Assembly (NCBI GenBank): GCA_023387235.1
Contig: JAEWIJ010000007.1
Span: forward strand, 1 to 53,978
Origin: Pseudomonadota bacterium
Lineage (GTDB): Bacteria > Pseudomonadota > Alphaproteobacteria > Rhizobiales > Hyphomicrobiaceae
Length of the DNA: 53,978 nt
Direction of reading: 5' to 3'
The notes beneath the pieces are model-generated. The model had not been told where the DNA came from. It was given only the letters and a program-made list of their open reading frames with translations, and did not search any database. Within the stretch, counting starts at the first letter, position 1. Each line of letters begins with the position of its first letter. A program made the position numbers and the translations under genes. Below are positions 26,470 through 33,924 of the stretch, piece by piece.

Positions 26470-26906
26470 CAGGATGCGATCCCGGGAAAGGAGAAGGCGG
26501 CGACGAGGTGGCGGCGCCACCATTGGCCGAACGGCACTTCGACGACGGCGCGGCCTTCCATGGCGTGGATCATGGTCGCGGGGCCGGAGAGGATGCCGGC
26601 GTGCTTGGCGACGGCGTGTACGCGATAGCGGAAGATGAGGATGTCGCCGGGCGCGATCGCGGTGCGGTCACGCTCGATGAGATGACGACGGGCAGCGGCA
26701 AGCATGGTTTCGGTGCCCGAGGCTTCGGCCCAGTCGCGGGAGTAAGGGGGAACGGTTTCGGCTTCGGCGCCGTGCAGCACACGCCAGACGCCGCGCACGA
26801 GGCCGAGGCAGTCGGTGCCGATGCCATGGACGCTCGCCTGATGATGATAGGGCGTGCCGAGCCAGCGCCGCGCTTCGGCGACGACATCATCGCGCGAATA
26901 GGCCAC
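26469..26906 (-). CDS. NlpC/P60 family tail peptidase (g14-like)
   Basis: A 145-residue NlpC/P60 cysteine peptidase, equivalent to RcGTA g14, which sits at the tail tip and opens peptidoglycan cross-links of the recipient. The catalytic triad is visible: Cys33 in GTDCLGLV, His102 in KHAGIL and His114 in MIHAM. GTG at 26906 is chosen: it follows GGAGGC, lies four bases after the upstream stop and gives the family start AYSRDDVVAEARRWLGTPY. The frame upstream is not protein-like. Its stop overlaps the next start (TGATG). Confidence 0.88.
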   Translation of the reverse strand: MAYSRDDVVAEARRWLGTPYHHQASVHGIGTDCLGLVRGVWRVLHGAEAETVPPYSRDWAEASGTETMLAAARRHLIERDRTAIAPGDILIFRYRVHAVAKHAGILSGPATMIHAMEGRAVVEVPFGQWWRRHLVAAFSFPGIAS

Positions 26907-26910
26907 GGGA

Positions 26911-27810
26911 TCAGCCTCCGAATTCTGTGCTGCCGGCAGGGCGCGGCGTGTTGCCGGGCTGAGCGACCGCGGCGACGAAATCGTTGCCCGGCATGTGCGG
27001 GAAGCCGCGATAGTTGATCGCGTTGGCGAAGCGCGCGGTGCAGGTGTCGAGGCGCTTGTCGCAGCCAGCCGTTGCGGTGAATGCATCGCTGACCGCAATG
27101 GGCTCGCCCATGGGCTGCCAGAGCTCGATCTCGACGAGGCCGCCGCGATGCGTGTGGCTCTTGATCTCCATGGCGCGGCCGGTGTTGGCGCCGGAAGTGA
27201 AGGCGAGGATGCCGCGGTTGAACCAACCGGATGCGTAGTCGTCGAGGCCGTGTGCGACGAGGCGGCGTGTGCCGATGATGGCGAGGACGGTGGCGATGGT
27301 GCGGTAGGACGACGATGTCAGGTCGACGCCGCAGCGCGTATCGCCGAGATCGGCATCGCAGGTGTATTGAAAGAGGCGGCCTTTGGGTTGCTGGAGATAG
27401 TGTGCGAGACCGCGAACTTCGGCGCTGAAGGCTGTGCCGGCCCGGCGCACTTCGCCGAGCGAGCCCGAGCGCATGAGCACGCGCTGTGTCGTGTCCTGCC
27501 AGTTGACGCGGAAGATTTCTATGGCGGCATCGTCGAAGTCGCCGGAGGCCAGCGCGATCTCGGAGAGGCGATCGGAGATGAGAGCGCCAGTGACCTCGAG
27601 ATTATCGACGCTCAGGCCGACCTGGTCGCGGATCTCACTGGCGGTGAAACCGCTCGCGGCCTCGAAGGTCGTGTCGTCGAAGGCGAGATCGCGGTCGTGA
27701 TCGGTGAAGCCGAGCGTGGTGCCGTCGCGGCGGGTGAGGCGCCAGCACCAGCAGAGCGTCGTGGCGCCTGACTGAAGGTGCGCGGCGAGTGCGTCGTCGA
27801 GTTGTTTCAT
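26911..27810 (-). CDS. DUF2163 phage hub protein (g13-like)
   Basis: A 299-residue protein of the DUF2163 / BR0599 family, the baseplate hub equivalent to RcGTA g13. Family segments are FTDHDRDLAFD, SVDNLEVTGAL and ANAINYRGFPHMPGND. Four cysteines occur as two pairs, Cys151/Cys160 (CDADLGDTRC) and Cys250/Cys257 (CDKRLDTC). Hub proteins of this type, and lambda gpL, bind an iron-sulfur cluster through four cysteines, so this one probably does too. Start overlaps the stop of the DUF2460 gene by four bases. Confidence 0.9.
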   Translation of the reverse strand: MKQLDDALAAHLQSGATTLCWCWRLTRRDGTTLGFTDHDRDLAFDDTTFEAASGFTASEIRDQVGLSVDNLEVTGALISDRLSEIALASGDFDDAAIEIFRVNWQDTTQRVLMRSGSLGEVRRAGTAFSAEVRGLAHYLQQPKGRLFQYTCDADLGDTRCGVDLTSSSYRTIATVLAIIGTRRLVAHGLDDYASGWFNRGILAFTSGANTGRAMEIKSHTHRGGLVEIELWQPMGEPIAVSDAFTATAGCDKRLDTCTARFANAINYRGFPHMPGNDFVAAVAQPGNTPRPAGSTEFGG

Positions 27811-28445
27811 AGGCGGACCTCAACGATCGGGATCGATGGAATGGCGCCATGGGTGAAGCCTTGAAGGCTCACCTCGAGCTTGTCGGTGTCGAAGCGGACA
27901 GGAACGTCGAACTCGAAACCGGCGGACACGACGGCGCCTTCGGCGGGAATGTGTCCGAGTGCGAAGGTGAGGAGGCCGGTGGTGGGATCGGCCGTGACGG
28001 CGGTGCCGACATCGACAGGAGTGCCATCGACGGCGACGAGGACGCTGCCGGCGACCGGTTTGGTGATGCGGCGCGACCACGGCGCGTGCGCGGAGCCGTA
28101 GCGTTTGATGAGCGGGAAGATGGTGGTCTCGCCGTCGCCGACGCCGAGGGGCTGGTCGAATGGGCTCGGCGTTGCGGACGGTGGACCGGAGCGGAAATCG
28201 GCGTGATCTTTCCATCGGAAGCCGTAGAGGCGGCCGCGCCGCTCCTCGAAGAAGGCGATTGCCGCGTGGAGATCGTCGAGCGTCTTGATGCCGTAGCCGG
28301 CATTGTAGCTGCGTCGCGAGTCGGCCCAGCGGCTGTTGCGTTCCTCGTGGCCCGAGCCGAGCACGACGACGTCGGTGCGCCGCTCTGGGCCGCCGGTCGC
28401 GCCACGCGAGATGGCAGTCGGGAAGCGGATCTCGTGGAAGCTCAT
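27807..28445 (-). CDS. DUF2460 distal tail protein (g12-like)
   Basis: A 212-residue protein of the DUF2460 / TIGR02217 family, the distal tail protein equivalent of RcGTA g12 that joins tail tube to baseplate. It starts FHEIRFPTAISRG as the family does, followed by GSGHEERNSRWADSRRSYNAG, DDLHAAIAFFEERRGRLYGF and FRWKDHADF. The C-terminal FDVPVRFDTDKLEVSL is also characteristic. Coupled to the next gene through ATGA. Confidence 0.92.
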   Translation of the reverse strand: MSFHEIRFPTAISRGATGGPERRTDVVVLGSGHEERNSRWADSRRSYNAGYGIKTLDDLHAAIAFFEERRGRLYGFRWKDHADFRSGPPSATPSPFDQPLGVGDGETTIFPLIKRYGSAHAPWSRRITKPVAGSVLVAVDGTPVDVGTAVTADPTTGLLTFALGHIPAEGAVVSAGFEFDVPVRFDTDKLEVSLQGFTHGAIPSIPIVEVRL

Positions 28446-28460
28446 GGAGAGCGCCTGAAG

Positions 28461-29048
28461 TTAGAGGTTGCGTTCGGCGCGGCCGAGCGCGCGGGCGACG
28501 AGGGCGGCGATCTGCGTCTCGGAGCGGGCAAAGCTCTCGACGTCGGGCGTGGCGATGTTGATCGTGATGCTCGGCGTGGAGGTGCCGGTGCTGGCGACGC
28601 CCAGCCGGCCGTCAGCCGTGCGCGTGAGCGGCATGATGGCTTCGGGGCCGCGTTCGCCGGCAAGACCGGTGCGTCCGCCGGAGAGTGGGAAGGTGACAGG
28701 CGAGGCGATGACGCCGCCCTTGGCGAAGGGGATCGGCGTACCCTGCTGCAGGACGCCGCCCTTGGCAAAGCCGAGCCCCATGCCGCCGGCAAAAATATTG
28801 CCGAGGAGATTGCTGAAGGCCTTGTCGAGCGGCTTCATGGCGGCGCTGAGCACCATGCGCGAAAGACTGAGGCCGAGATTGCGCACGACATCGCCGAGCG
28901 AGCGGCCCTGTACGGCGATGCCTTCGAAGGCGGAGATCATCGAGCGGCTGAACTGGCGGCCGATGACAGACGTGCGCTGCAGCTCGTTGCGGAGACTGCT
29001 CGTGTCCGCGGCGACGTTGATCTGCCAGTCGGCAATGCTGTCGGGCAT
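28461..29048 (-). CDS. Phage tail tape measure protein, very short (g11-like)
   Basis: A 195-residue tape measure protein, equivalent to RcGTA g11 (about 220 residues). The N-terminal half is helical (SLRNELQRTSVIGRQFSRSM, FEGIAVQGRSLGDVV). The C-terminal half has the glycine-rich FAKGGV repeats, twice, and GERGPEAIMPL, both typical of tape measure C-termini. Phage tape measures usually run 600 or more residues and set tail length, so this one predicts a short tail, as GTAs have. A disordered tail ends in SFARSETQIAALVARALGR. Confidence 0.88.
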   Translation of the reverse strand: MPDSIADWQINVAADTSSLRNELQRTSVIGRQFSRSMISAFEGIAVQGRSLGDVVRNLGLSLSRMVLSAAMKPLDKAFSNLLGNIFAGGMGLGFAKGGVLQQGTPIPFAKGGVIASPVTFPLSGGRTGLAGERGPEAIMPLTRTADGRLGVASTGTSTPSITINIATPDVESFARSETQIAALVARALGRAERNL

Positions 29049-29057
29049 GTGGCTTCC

Positions 29058-29225
29058 TCAGGTGTCGGGATAGCGGGCCATCAGGTTGGCGAGCGATGTG
29101 CGGTCGAGCAGGTCGTGGCCTGGCGACGGGCCGAGAGCGCCTTCGAGGGCGGCGGAGAACTCGCGCGGCGTCATCGACCAGAGGACGGCCGGCGGGAGAC
29201 GCAGGACGCCGAGGCCGATGCGCAT
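29058..29225 (-). CDS. Tail assembly chaperone, second frame (rcc01693 / TIGR02216 type)
   Basis: A 55-residue gene hidden in the antisense-like overlap region. RIGLGVLRLPPAVLW and MTPREFSAALEG match the rcc01693 / Phage_TAC_6 family between GTA g10 and g11. The ATG at 29225 overlaps the g10 stop in TGATG, so it could start by reinitiation. But the family usually begins with an F-x-W segment just before this point, and the frame upstream reads FPWRDV with no usable start. A -1 frameshift at 29240-29246 would supply exactly that segment, so the main product may be a g10 fusion. Confidence 0.8.
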   Translation of the reverse strand: MRIGLGVLRLPPAVLWSMTPREFSAALEGALGPSPGHDLLDRTSLANLMARYPDT

Positions 29226-29626
29226 CACGTCGCGCCAGGGAAAGGGCCGCCGGCACTCCCGGCATCGGCGGGCGATGCCTCGGGCGTTTCGACGGCCTTG
29301 GCCATGGGCGCATCCTCGGCTGCACCGAAGGTGGCGCTGAGAAGACGCGAGACGATATCGACGAAGCCAGCGGCACCGCCCTCGGCGCGCATGCGGGCGA
29401 CGGCGTCGTCGGTGCACTGGTGACCGGCGCCGCGAAGGCCTGCGCCGATGATGCGCACGGCGTCGCGGGCGCTGAGCCGGCCGCGGCCGAAGCGTTCGGC
29501 AAGCGCGAGCATGTCCTCGTCGCCGAAGGTGGCCTCGAGCTCGGCGAGCGCGCCGAGGGTGAGGCAGAGGCGAAGCGACTGTCCGTCGAGGACGGCGTCG
29601 ATCTCGCCGCGGTGGAGGTTGGCCAT
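29225..29626 (-). CDS. GTA g10-like tail assembly chaperone
   Basis: A 133-residue protein of the GTA-gp10 / Phage_TAC_11 family. ANLHRGEIDAVLDG, LTLGALAELEATFG and RDAVRIIGAGLRGAG are the family blocks. It lies between the major tail protein and the tape measure, the place of lambda gpG. From about residue 105 it is a loose Ala/Pro/Gly linker. The slippery sequence C CCT TTC codes residues 127-129 in the linker, four codons before the stop; slipping there would join residue 129 to the next gene's frame and give a protein of about 189 residues. Confidence 0.85.
   Translation of the reverse strand: MANLHRGEIDAVLDGQSLRLCLTLGALAELEATFGDEDMLALAERFGRGRLSARDAVRIIGAGLRGAGHQCTDDAVARMRAEGGAAGFVDIVSRLLSATFGAAEDAPMAKAVETPEASPADAGSAGGPFPGAT
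29240..29246 (-). promoter_or_regulatory. Candidate -1 ribosomal frameshift site
   Basis: Read on the minus strand the heptamer is C CCT TTC, the X XXY YYZ form with codons in the g10 frame. A -1 slip gives CCC TTT and then PWRDVM, entering the second chaperone frame. Lambda and many tailed phages make a G-GT chaperone fusion this way at the same gene position. Confidence 0.6.
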
Positions 29627-29638
29627 GGAGGGTTCCTC

Positions 29639-30052
29639 TTACGGTGCGGTGAAGGTGAGCATCCCGGCCGAATCGAGCGCGATCTCGAAGGCGACCTCGG
29701 CGTCGTGGCGGCCGGTGAGCTCGAACGAGGTGATCTGGAAGAGACCTTCGATCGTGCCGAAGTCCGGGATCACGACTTGCCACTCGCGGATCGTGCCGTC
29801 GAAGACATAGGCGCGGATGGTGGCGTCGGATGTCGCATCCTTGAAGATGCCGCCGCCGGTAATGCGGGCGCTCTTGACGCCGGCGCCGGCGAGGAGCTCG
29901 CGCCATTCGCCGGCGGACTCGGCGTGCGTGACGTCGACGGTCTCGGCATTGAAGGAGATGGAGCGGGAGCGCAGGCCGGCAACGGTCGAGAAGGAGCCGG
30001 TGCCGGTCGTGTCGACCTTGAGGAGAAGGTCCTTGCCTTTTTGAGCGGCCAT
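29639..30052 (-). CDS. Phage major tail protein, TP901-1 family (g9-like)
   Basis: A 137-residue tail tube protein, equivalent to RcGTA g9. Family segments are AQKGKDLLLKVDTTGTG, TVAGLRSRSISFNAETVDVT, EWRELLAGAGVKSA and the C-terminal YEVAFEIALDSAGMLTF-like end (here HDAEVAFEIALDSAG). Subunits stack as hexameric rings around the tape measure. Stop is 12 bases before the g10 start. Confidence 0.93.
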   Translation of the reverse strand: MAAQKGKDLLLKVDTTGTGSFSTVAGLRSRSISFNAETVDVTHAESAGEWRELLAGAGVKSARITGGGIFKDATSDATIRAYVFDGTIREWQVVIPDFGTIEGLFQITSFELTGRHDAEVAFEIALDSAGMLTFTAP

Positions 30053-30084
30053 CGCGTGGGATCCTTGGATAGTGGGGCGGGACG

Positions 30085-30495
30085 TTAGGCGGCAGGTTCG
30101 AGCACAGCGCGGAAGCGAGCGGCGATGCGATAGGTGTCGCGGTCGCGCTGCCGCTGTGTTTCCGAGGACTCGTGGCGGAGGTTCACGAGGTGATGATCGA
30201 CGAGCGCGAGTGACGCATCGTGGAGTGCGGCGCGGACGGCGTCGGCGAGGTGATGCGCTTCCTTGTGGCCGGCGGCGCGCGACCAGATGTTGATCGTGAA
30301 GATGATCTCGGTGCCGGGCTCGGTGCCGGTGGCCCAGTCGCGGACGGTGAAGGCAGCGAGCGCGAGATAGGGAAAGGCGGCGCGCTGCGGAACGTGATCG
30401 TAGACGCGGGCGGCGCCGAGCAGGGCGAGCACGGCGCTGTCGGCGGCGAGCGTCTGGTGGACGGCCTGCTGCAGATCCCAGGTGGCGCTGGACAT
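30085..30495 (-). CDS. DUF3168 tail terminator protein (g8-like)
   Basis: A 136-residue DUF3168 protein, equivalent to RcGTA g8, thought to cap the tail tube and join it to the head. Family segments are LQQAVHQTLAADSAVLALLG, VYDHVPQRAAFPYLALA and FTINIWSRAAGHKEAHHLAD, with the C-terminal RDTYRIAARFRAVLEP. It starts three bases after the small unknown gene ends, so translation is coupled. Confidence 0.92.
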   Translation of the reverse strand: MSSATWDLQQAVHQTLAADSAVLALLGAARVYDHVPQRAAFPYLALAAFTVRDWATGTEPGTEIIFTINIWSRAAGHKEAHHLADAVRAALHDASLALVDHHLVNLRHESSETQRQRDRDTYRIAARFRAVLEPAA

Positions 30496-30498
30496 GAG

Positions 30499-30657
30499 CT
30501 AGCTCCTGCGATCCGAGGGCTGTTGTTGTGCCGATGGCGGCGGTGCGTCCTGCTCGGGGGGCGGCTGCGAATTGGCGAGACGAGCGCGGACAAGCTGCTC
30601 GGCGCGCTCGGCGAGGTGGCGCTCATCATGGCCGGTGATGGAGATGGTGAGCTTCAC
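30499..30657 (-). CDS. Small unknown protein between adaptor and DUF3168 genes
   Basis: A 52-residue open frame filling the space between two well-recognised GTA genes. GTG at 30657 overlaps the adaptor stop in GTGA, and its stop is three bases before the DUF3168 start, exactly the spacing of real coupled genes. The N-terminal half is KLTISITGHDERHLAERAEQ, predicted strand then helix; the C-terminal half is a disordered Gln/Pro tail. I do not recognise it. It is not among the standard numbered RcGTA genes. Confidence 0.6.
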   Translation of the reverse strand: MKLTISITGHDERHLAERAEQLVRARLANSQPPPEQDAPPPSAQQQPSDRRS

Positions 30658-30980
30658 AGGTCGCGTTCCATGCAGAGGCATTTGAGCCAGCGACGGCGTT
30701 CGTCGATGTCGATGACGGCCATGATCTCGAAGCGGTGGTCGCCGGAGACGAGGCGCATGGCGGGTGTCACGCCGGCGCGATGGCGGAGTGTGATCTCGTG
30801 TGTGATGCGACCGCCGAGACCGTCGGCGTCGGCGATCTCGGTGCCGCCGGTCGGTGTGATGCGCCCCCAGAGTTGGGCGACGGTGGTCCAGGTCTCGACG
30901 GCGCCGCCGCCGTCATCGGATGTGCGGGTCGCTGACTCGAGCGTGAGGCGATGGCGCAAGCGGCCTATGGCTGTGCGCAT
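30654..30980 (-). CDS. Phage head-tail adaptor / head closure protein (g7-like)
   Basis: A 108-residue protein of the head-tail joining (Gp16/SPP1-type) family. IGRLRHRLTLESATRTSDDG, the central WTTVAQLWGRITPTGGTE and the C-terminal GDHRFEIMAVIDIDERRRWL are the family signature. It forms part of the neck between connector and tail. ATG at 30980 overlaps the connector stop in TGATG; the long open frame extending beyond it is an artefact of high GC. Confidence 0.9.
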   Translation of the reverse strand: MRTAIGRLRHRLTLESATRTSDDGGGAVETWTTVAQLWGRITPTGGTEIADADGLGGRITHEITLRHRAGVTPAMRLVSGDHRFEIMAVIDIDERRRWLKCLCMERDL

Positions 30981-31558
30981 CAGAGGCGTCTCCGGCGATA
31001 GGGCGAGAGAAGGTCGGAGACGGGACTTGGGATGACCGTGGCGGCGGCGCCGATCTCGACGGGCTCGCGGTTCTCGTACCAGTGCGCGGTGAGCAGGAGG
31101 AGCGCCTGGCAGATGGGCTGCGGCACGTCGGCGGGCGCATCGCCGTAGCCCGCAACGAAGTCGATCTCGATGCCGTTGGCGGCGCGGCCGGGAAGCGGAA
31201 GGCTCGCTCTGCCGCTCAGGATGAGGCGCGCGGGACTTGCGGTGCCGTCGAGAATGAAGGCGGCCGTGGTCAGCGCTTCGCTTTCGTCGTCGGCATCGAA
31301 GACCTTTACGGCCGTGAGACTTTGGACGGGGCGCAAAGGCAGATTCAAGGAGCGGGCGCGCGGCCAGCGATCGAGTTGAAAGCGCCAGGTCTGCGTGATG
31401 AGTGCGAGGTCGAGCGCGGCCTCGATGTGCAGGCGCGAGGCCATGATGAGGCTCTGGATGAGCGCGTCCTCGGCGCTCGAGTCGACGCGCAGATGGGCTT
31501 TGGCATCGGCGAGCGTGATCGGCTCGACGATCGGGCCGACGAGGAGCGTAGTGGCCAT
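30980..31558 (-). CDS. Phage head-tail connector protein (g6-like)
   Basis: A 192-residue connector (HK97 gp6-like) protein, the first neck ring under the portal. It begins GPIVEPITLADAKAHLRVD, a strongly conserved opening, then EDALIQSLIMASRLHIEAAL, and has the helix AICQALLLLTAHWYENREP-type segment near the end (here PQPICQALLLLTAHWYENRE). It follows the capsid gene after a 289-base gap, the largest in the cluster. Confidence 0.9.
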   Translation of the reverse strand: MATTLLVGPIVEPITLADAKAHLRVDSSAEDALIQSLIMASRLHIEAALDLALITQTWRFQLDRWPRARSLNLPLRPVQSLTAVKVFDADDESEALTTAAFILDGTASPARLILSGRASLPLPGRAANGIEIDFVAGYGDAPADVPQPICQALLLLTAHWYENREPVEIGAAATVIPSPVSDLLSPYRRRRL

Positions 31559-31847
31559 GGGATCTCACGCGTGTCGTTGATGGGATGGGAATTTGCGCGG
31601 GCGACACCGGCTGCGGGGAAGGGCCAGTGCCGCCCGCGCGCGTCTCGGATGGCCGACGGCCGAAATGCGTGCGGCGCGGGGAGGAGCGCGTGCCGACGCA
31701 AACCGAGAGGCGACGACCAGCCGGGGGCGTGCGAGATCGCCGGCTGTCGCTGAGTGCCTGATCGGATTCGACCGTCATGTGCAGCCGGCGCCGCGGAGGG
31801 AGCACGGAGCGGCTGCATGGATCAACCGAGACGGAGCGGAAAGGCGA
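31559..31847. other. Gene-free gap between connector and capsid genes
   Basis: The 289 bases carry no open frame that looks like protein on either strand. It is the only sizeable break in the GTA cluster. I see no convincing terminator, only GC-rich partial repeats such as GGCCGACGGCC near 31650. It could hold a processing site or a second promoter for the neck and tail genes. Confidence 0.5.
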
Positions 31848-33089
31848 TCAGTCGCCGAACTGCAGGAGCTTGATCGCGTCGAAGTCCTGGACGCCGCCGC
31901 CGACGCGCTTGGTCGTGTAGAAGAGCACGTACGGCTTCGAGGAGTACGGATCGCGCAGGACGCGAATGCCGACACGGTCGACGATCAGGTAGCCGCGGCG
32001 GAAGTCGCCGAAGGCGATCGCGTAGGCATCGGCGGCGACGTCCGGCATGTCTTCGGATTCAGTGACCGGGAAGCCCATGAGCGACGGCGACTCGCCGGGG
32101 CTGATGGCCGGATGCCAGAGGTAGTGGCCGTCACCGTCCTTGAGCTTGCGGACGATGGCCTGGGTCGCGCGGTTCATGACGAAGCGGGCGTTGGCACGAT
32201 AGCCGGCCTTGAGCGTGTAGACGTAGTCGATCAGCTTGTCGCCGGGATTGCTGGACGGGAATGCCGCGTCTGTGCCGGTCTTGATGGCGCCGATCTTGCC
32301 CCACTCCCAGCTCGCCTCGGCGACCTTGTCGTAGTGCATGAAGCCGGTCGGCTTGCTGCTGCCGTCGCCGGTGACGAACGCCGTGCCTTCCTGCTCGGCG
32401 AAGGCGGAGCGAACTTCCTCGGCAATCCACTGGTCGATGTCGACGGCGGAGTCGTCGAGGAGTGCCGGCGTGGCGGCCGGCATCGCGTAAAGCTCCATGG
32501 TCGGGAAGGAGAGCTCGGCGAGTGTCGGCGAGGTGGTCGTCGAGCGGGTGCCCGTCTCGGCGACCCAGCCGGCGCCGGCGCCCGCGATGGAGAACGGCTT
32601 CTTGAAGACGGAGCCGGAAACCTGGCGGACGCTGGCGATGGCGCGGATCGGCGAGATCTCCTTGAGCGCCGTGTTGACGGTCGTCTCGGTCTGGGAGGGG
32701 ACGAGATAGCCGCCGTCCGGACCCGAGCCGACGGAGAGCGCCTTGCTCTCGATGTCGAGGAGGCCGCCGGTCTCACCCTTGCGGACGTAGCCGTCGAAGG
32801 CGGCGCGATGCTCGCGGACGAGATGCGTGGACGGGCCGCCGGTCGAAAGCTGAGGACGAGCGGACTTCAGCGAGATCTCGTCGATGCGGCGCTTGTGATC
32901 GTCGAGCGCGCGGTCGAGGCGGTCGAGCTTGTCGGTCGTCAGCGGATCGGCTGAGCCGCGCGTCTCGATATCGGCGAGGCGGCGATCGTTCTCGTCCTTG
33001 TAGGTCTCGAAGGCGCGGAGGAGATCGTCGAGGGCGTGATTGAGGTCGGGGCTGCTCTTGGTTTCGAGGCCCGGGGTGGAAGCGGTCAT
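31848..33089 (-). CDS. Phage major capsid protein, HK97 family (g5-like)
   Basis: A 413-residue HK97-fold capsid protein. The first 75 residues are a charged coiled-coil delta domain (LDDLLRAFETYKDENDRRLADIE) that guides assembly and is normally cut off by the prohead protease, probably near residues 105-120. The mature part carries GGYLVPSQTETTV, ISPIRAIASVRQVSG, GWVAETGTRS, AEQEGTAFVTGDGSSKPTG and the C-terminal DRVGIRVLRDPYS. It forms the GTA head. Confidence 0.95.
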   Translation of the reverse strand: MTASTPGLETKSSPDLNHALDDLLRAFETYKDENDRRLADIETRGSADPLTTDKLDRLDRALDDHKRRIDEISLKSARPQLSTGGPSTHLVREHRAAFDGYVRKGETGGLLDIESKALSVGSGPDGGYLVPSQTETTVNTALKEISPIRAIASVRQVSGSVFKKPFSIAGAGAGWVAETGTRSTTTSPTLAELSFPTMELYAMPAATPALLDDSAVDIDQWIAEEVRSAFAEQEGTAFVTGDGSSKPTGFMHYDKVAEASWEWGKIGAIKTGTDAAFPSSNPGDKLIDYVYTLKAGYRANARFVMNRATQAIVRKLKDGDGHYLWHPAISPGESPSLMGFPVTESEDMPDVAADAYAIAFGDFRRGYLIVDRVGIRVLRDPYSSKPYVLFYTTKRVGGGVQDFDAIKLLQFGD

Positions 33090-33103
33090 GTGGAGTGTGT
33101 CCT

Positions 33104-33820
33104 TCAGAGGGGAGGTGTCGAGCGAAGGTAGGCGGCAACGGCGGCGCAGCGGCTCGCGAGCCGGGCTGCGTCGGAGGGCGTGGCAGCGGCATCCCGCAAC
33201 GCCGCCAATCCCTTGAAGCCCGAGCGGAGGACTGCGCGGGCCTCGGTGCGCGTGAGCCCAGCGTCCTGCGTGAGCCAGCGTTCGAATTCACGTTCCGAGG
33301 GAGATGCGTTCGCGAATGGCCGCGCCTTGGTGGTGGCGATGCGGGCCTCGGGCAGCAGCGGGAACGTGACGATGGAGATTTCCCAGAGATCGACTTTTTC
33401 GATGCGGCGAACGCCGCGGGCGCGATCGCGATGGGCCTTGATGGTGCGGAAGCCGATGGAGAGTCCGTCGATCGCGCCGGCGCGCATGAGCGAGAGAACT
33501 TCGCGGGCACGGGCGACGGTCGGCATGAGACGGCCGCGGGCGAAGAGGCCCTTGGCGTCCTCGGCGAGTGTTTCCCAGACGCCGATCGGCTCGGCCGGAT
33601 TGTGCTGGAAGAGCATGCGTACGCCGCCCGGCCCGCGCGCGGCGAGCGTGTCATGGAAGGCGCCCGGCATGACGACGTCGCGGCCGAGATCCTGGCGGCC
33701 GAAGATCGAGGCATAGCCTTCGAAGGCACCGTCGTCGGCAACGCTCTTCATGTCGAGAGCCGTGAATTTCGCTTCGTGCGGAAGCGCGTGCAGAGGGGTC
33801 GCGGATCGGGATTCGATCAC
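33104..33820 (-). CDS. HK97 family prohead protease (g4-like)
   Basis: A 238-residue prohead protease that cleaves the capsid delta domain during maturation. Core motifs are FEGYASIFGRQDLGRDVV and PGAF, the catalytic His73 in LFQHNPAEPIGVW, and Ser121 in GLSIGFRT. DLWEISIVTFPLLPEAR follows as in the family. A basic Ala-rich tail (about 165-238) is a likely self-cleaved or scaffold-interacting extension. It lies 14 bases upstream of the capsid gene. Confidence 0.93.
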   Translation of the reverse strand: MIESRSATPLHALPHEAKFTALDMKSVADDGAFEGYASIFGRQDLGRDVVMPGAFHDTLAARGPGGVRMLFQHNPAEPIGVWETLAEDAKGLFARGRLMPTVARAREVLSLMRAGAIDGLSIGFRTIKAHRDRARGVRRIEKVDLWEISIVTFPLLPEARIATTKARPFANASPSEREFERWLTQDAGLTRTEARAVLRSGFKGLAALRDAAATPSDAARLASRCAAVAAYLRSTPPL

Positions 33821-33924
33821 GATGGAACGCTCCGGTTTCGTTTGTGGTTTCGGGCGGCGGATTGCAGATCGCTGGCGGTAGGGGTTTCCCCCGCATCCAT
33901 CAGGCGTTTCCCGCAGAGAGGCGA

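Noticed and set aside
27849..29423. Long plus-strand open frame across tail genes
   Set aside because: It is antisense to DUF2460, the tape measure and the chaperones; composition is that of a shadow.
33651..33896. Possible g3.5-like small gene between portal and protease
   Set aside because: The only frame covering the 104-base gap reads mostly antiparallel to the protease in another frame and has Arg-rich shadow composition.
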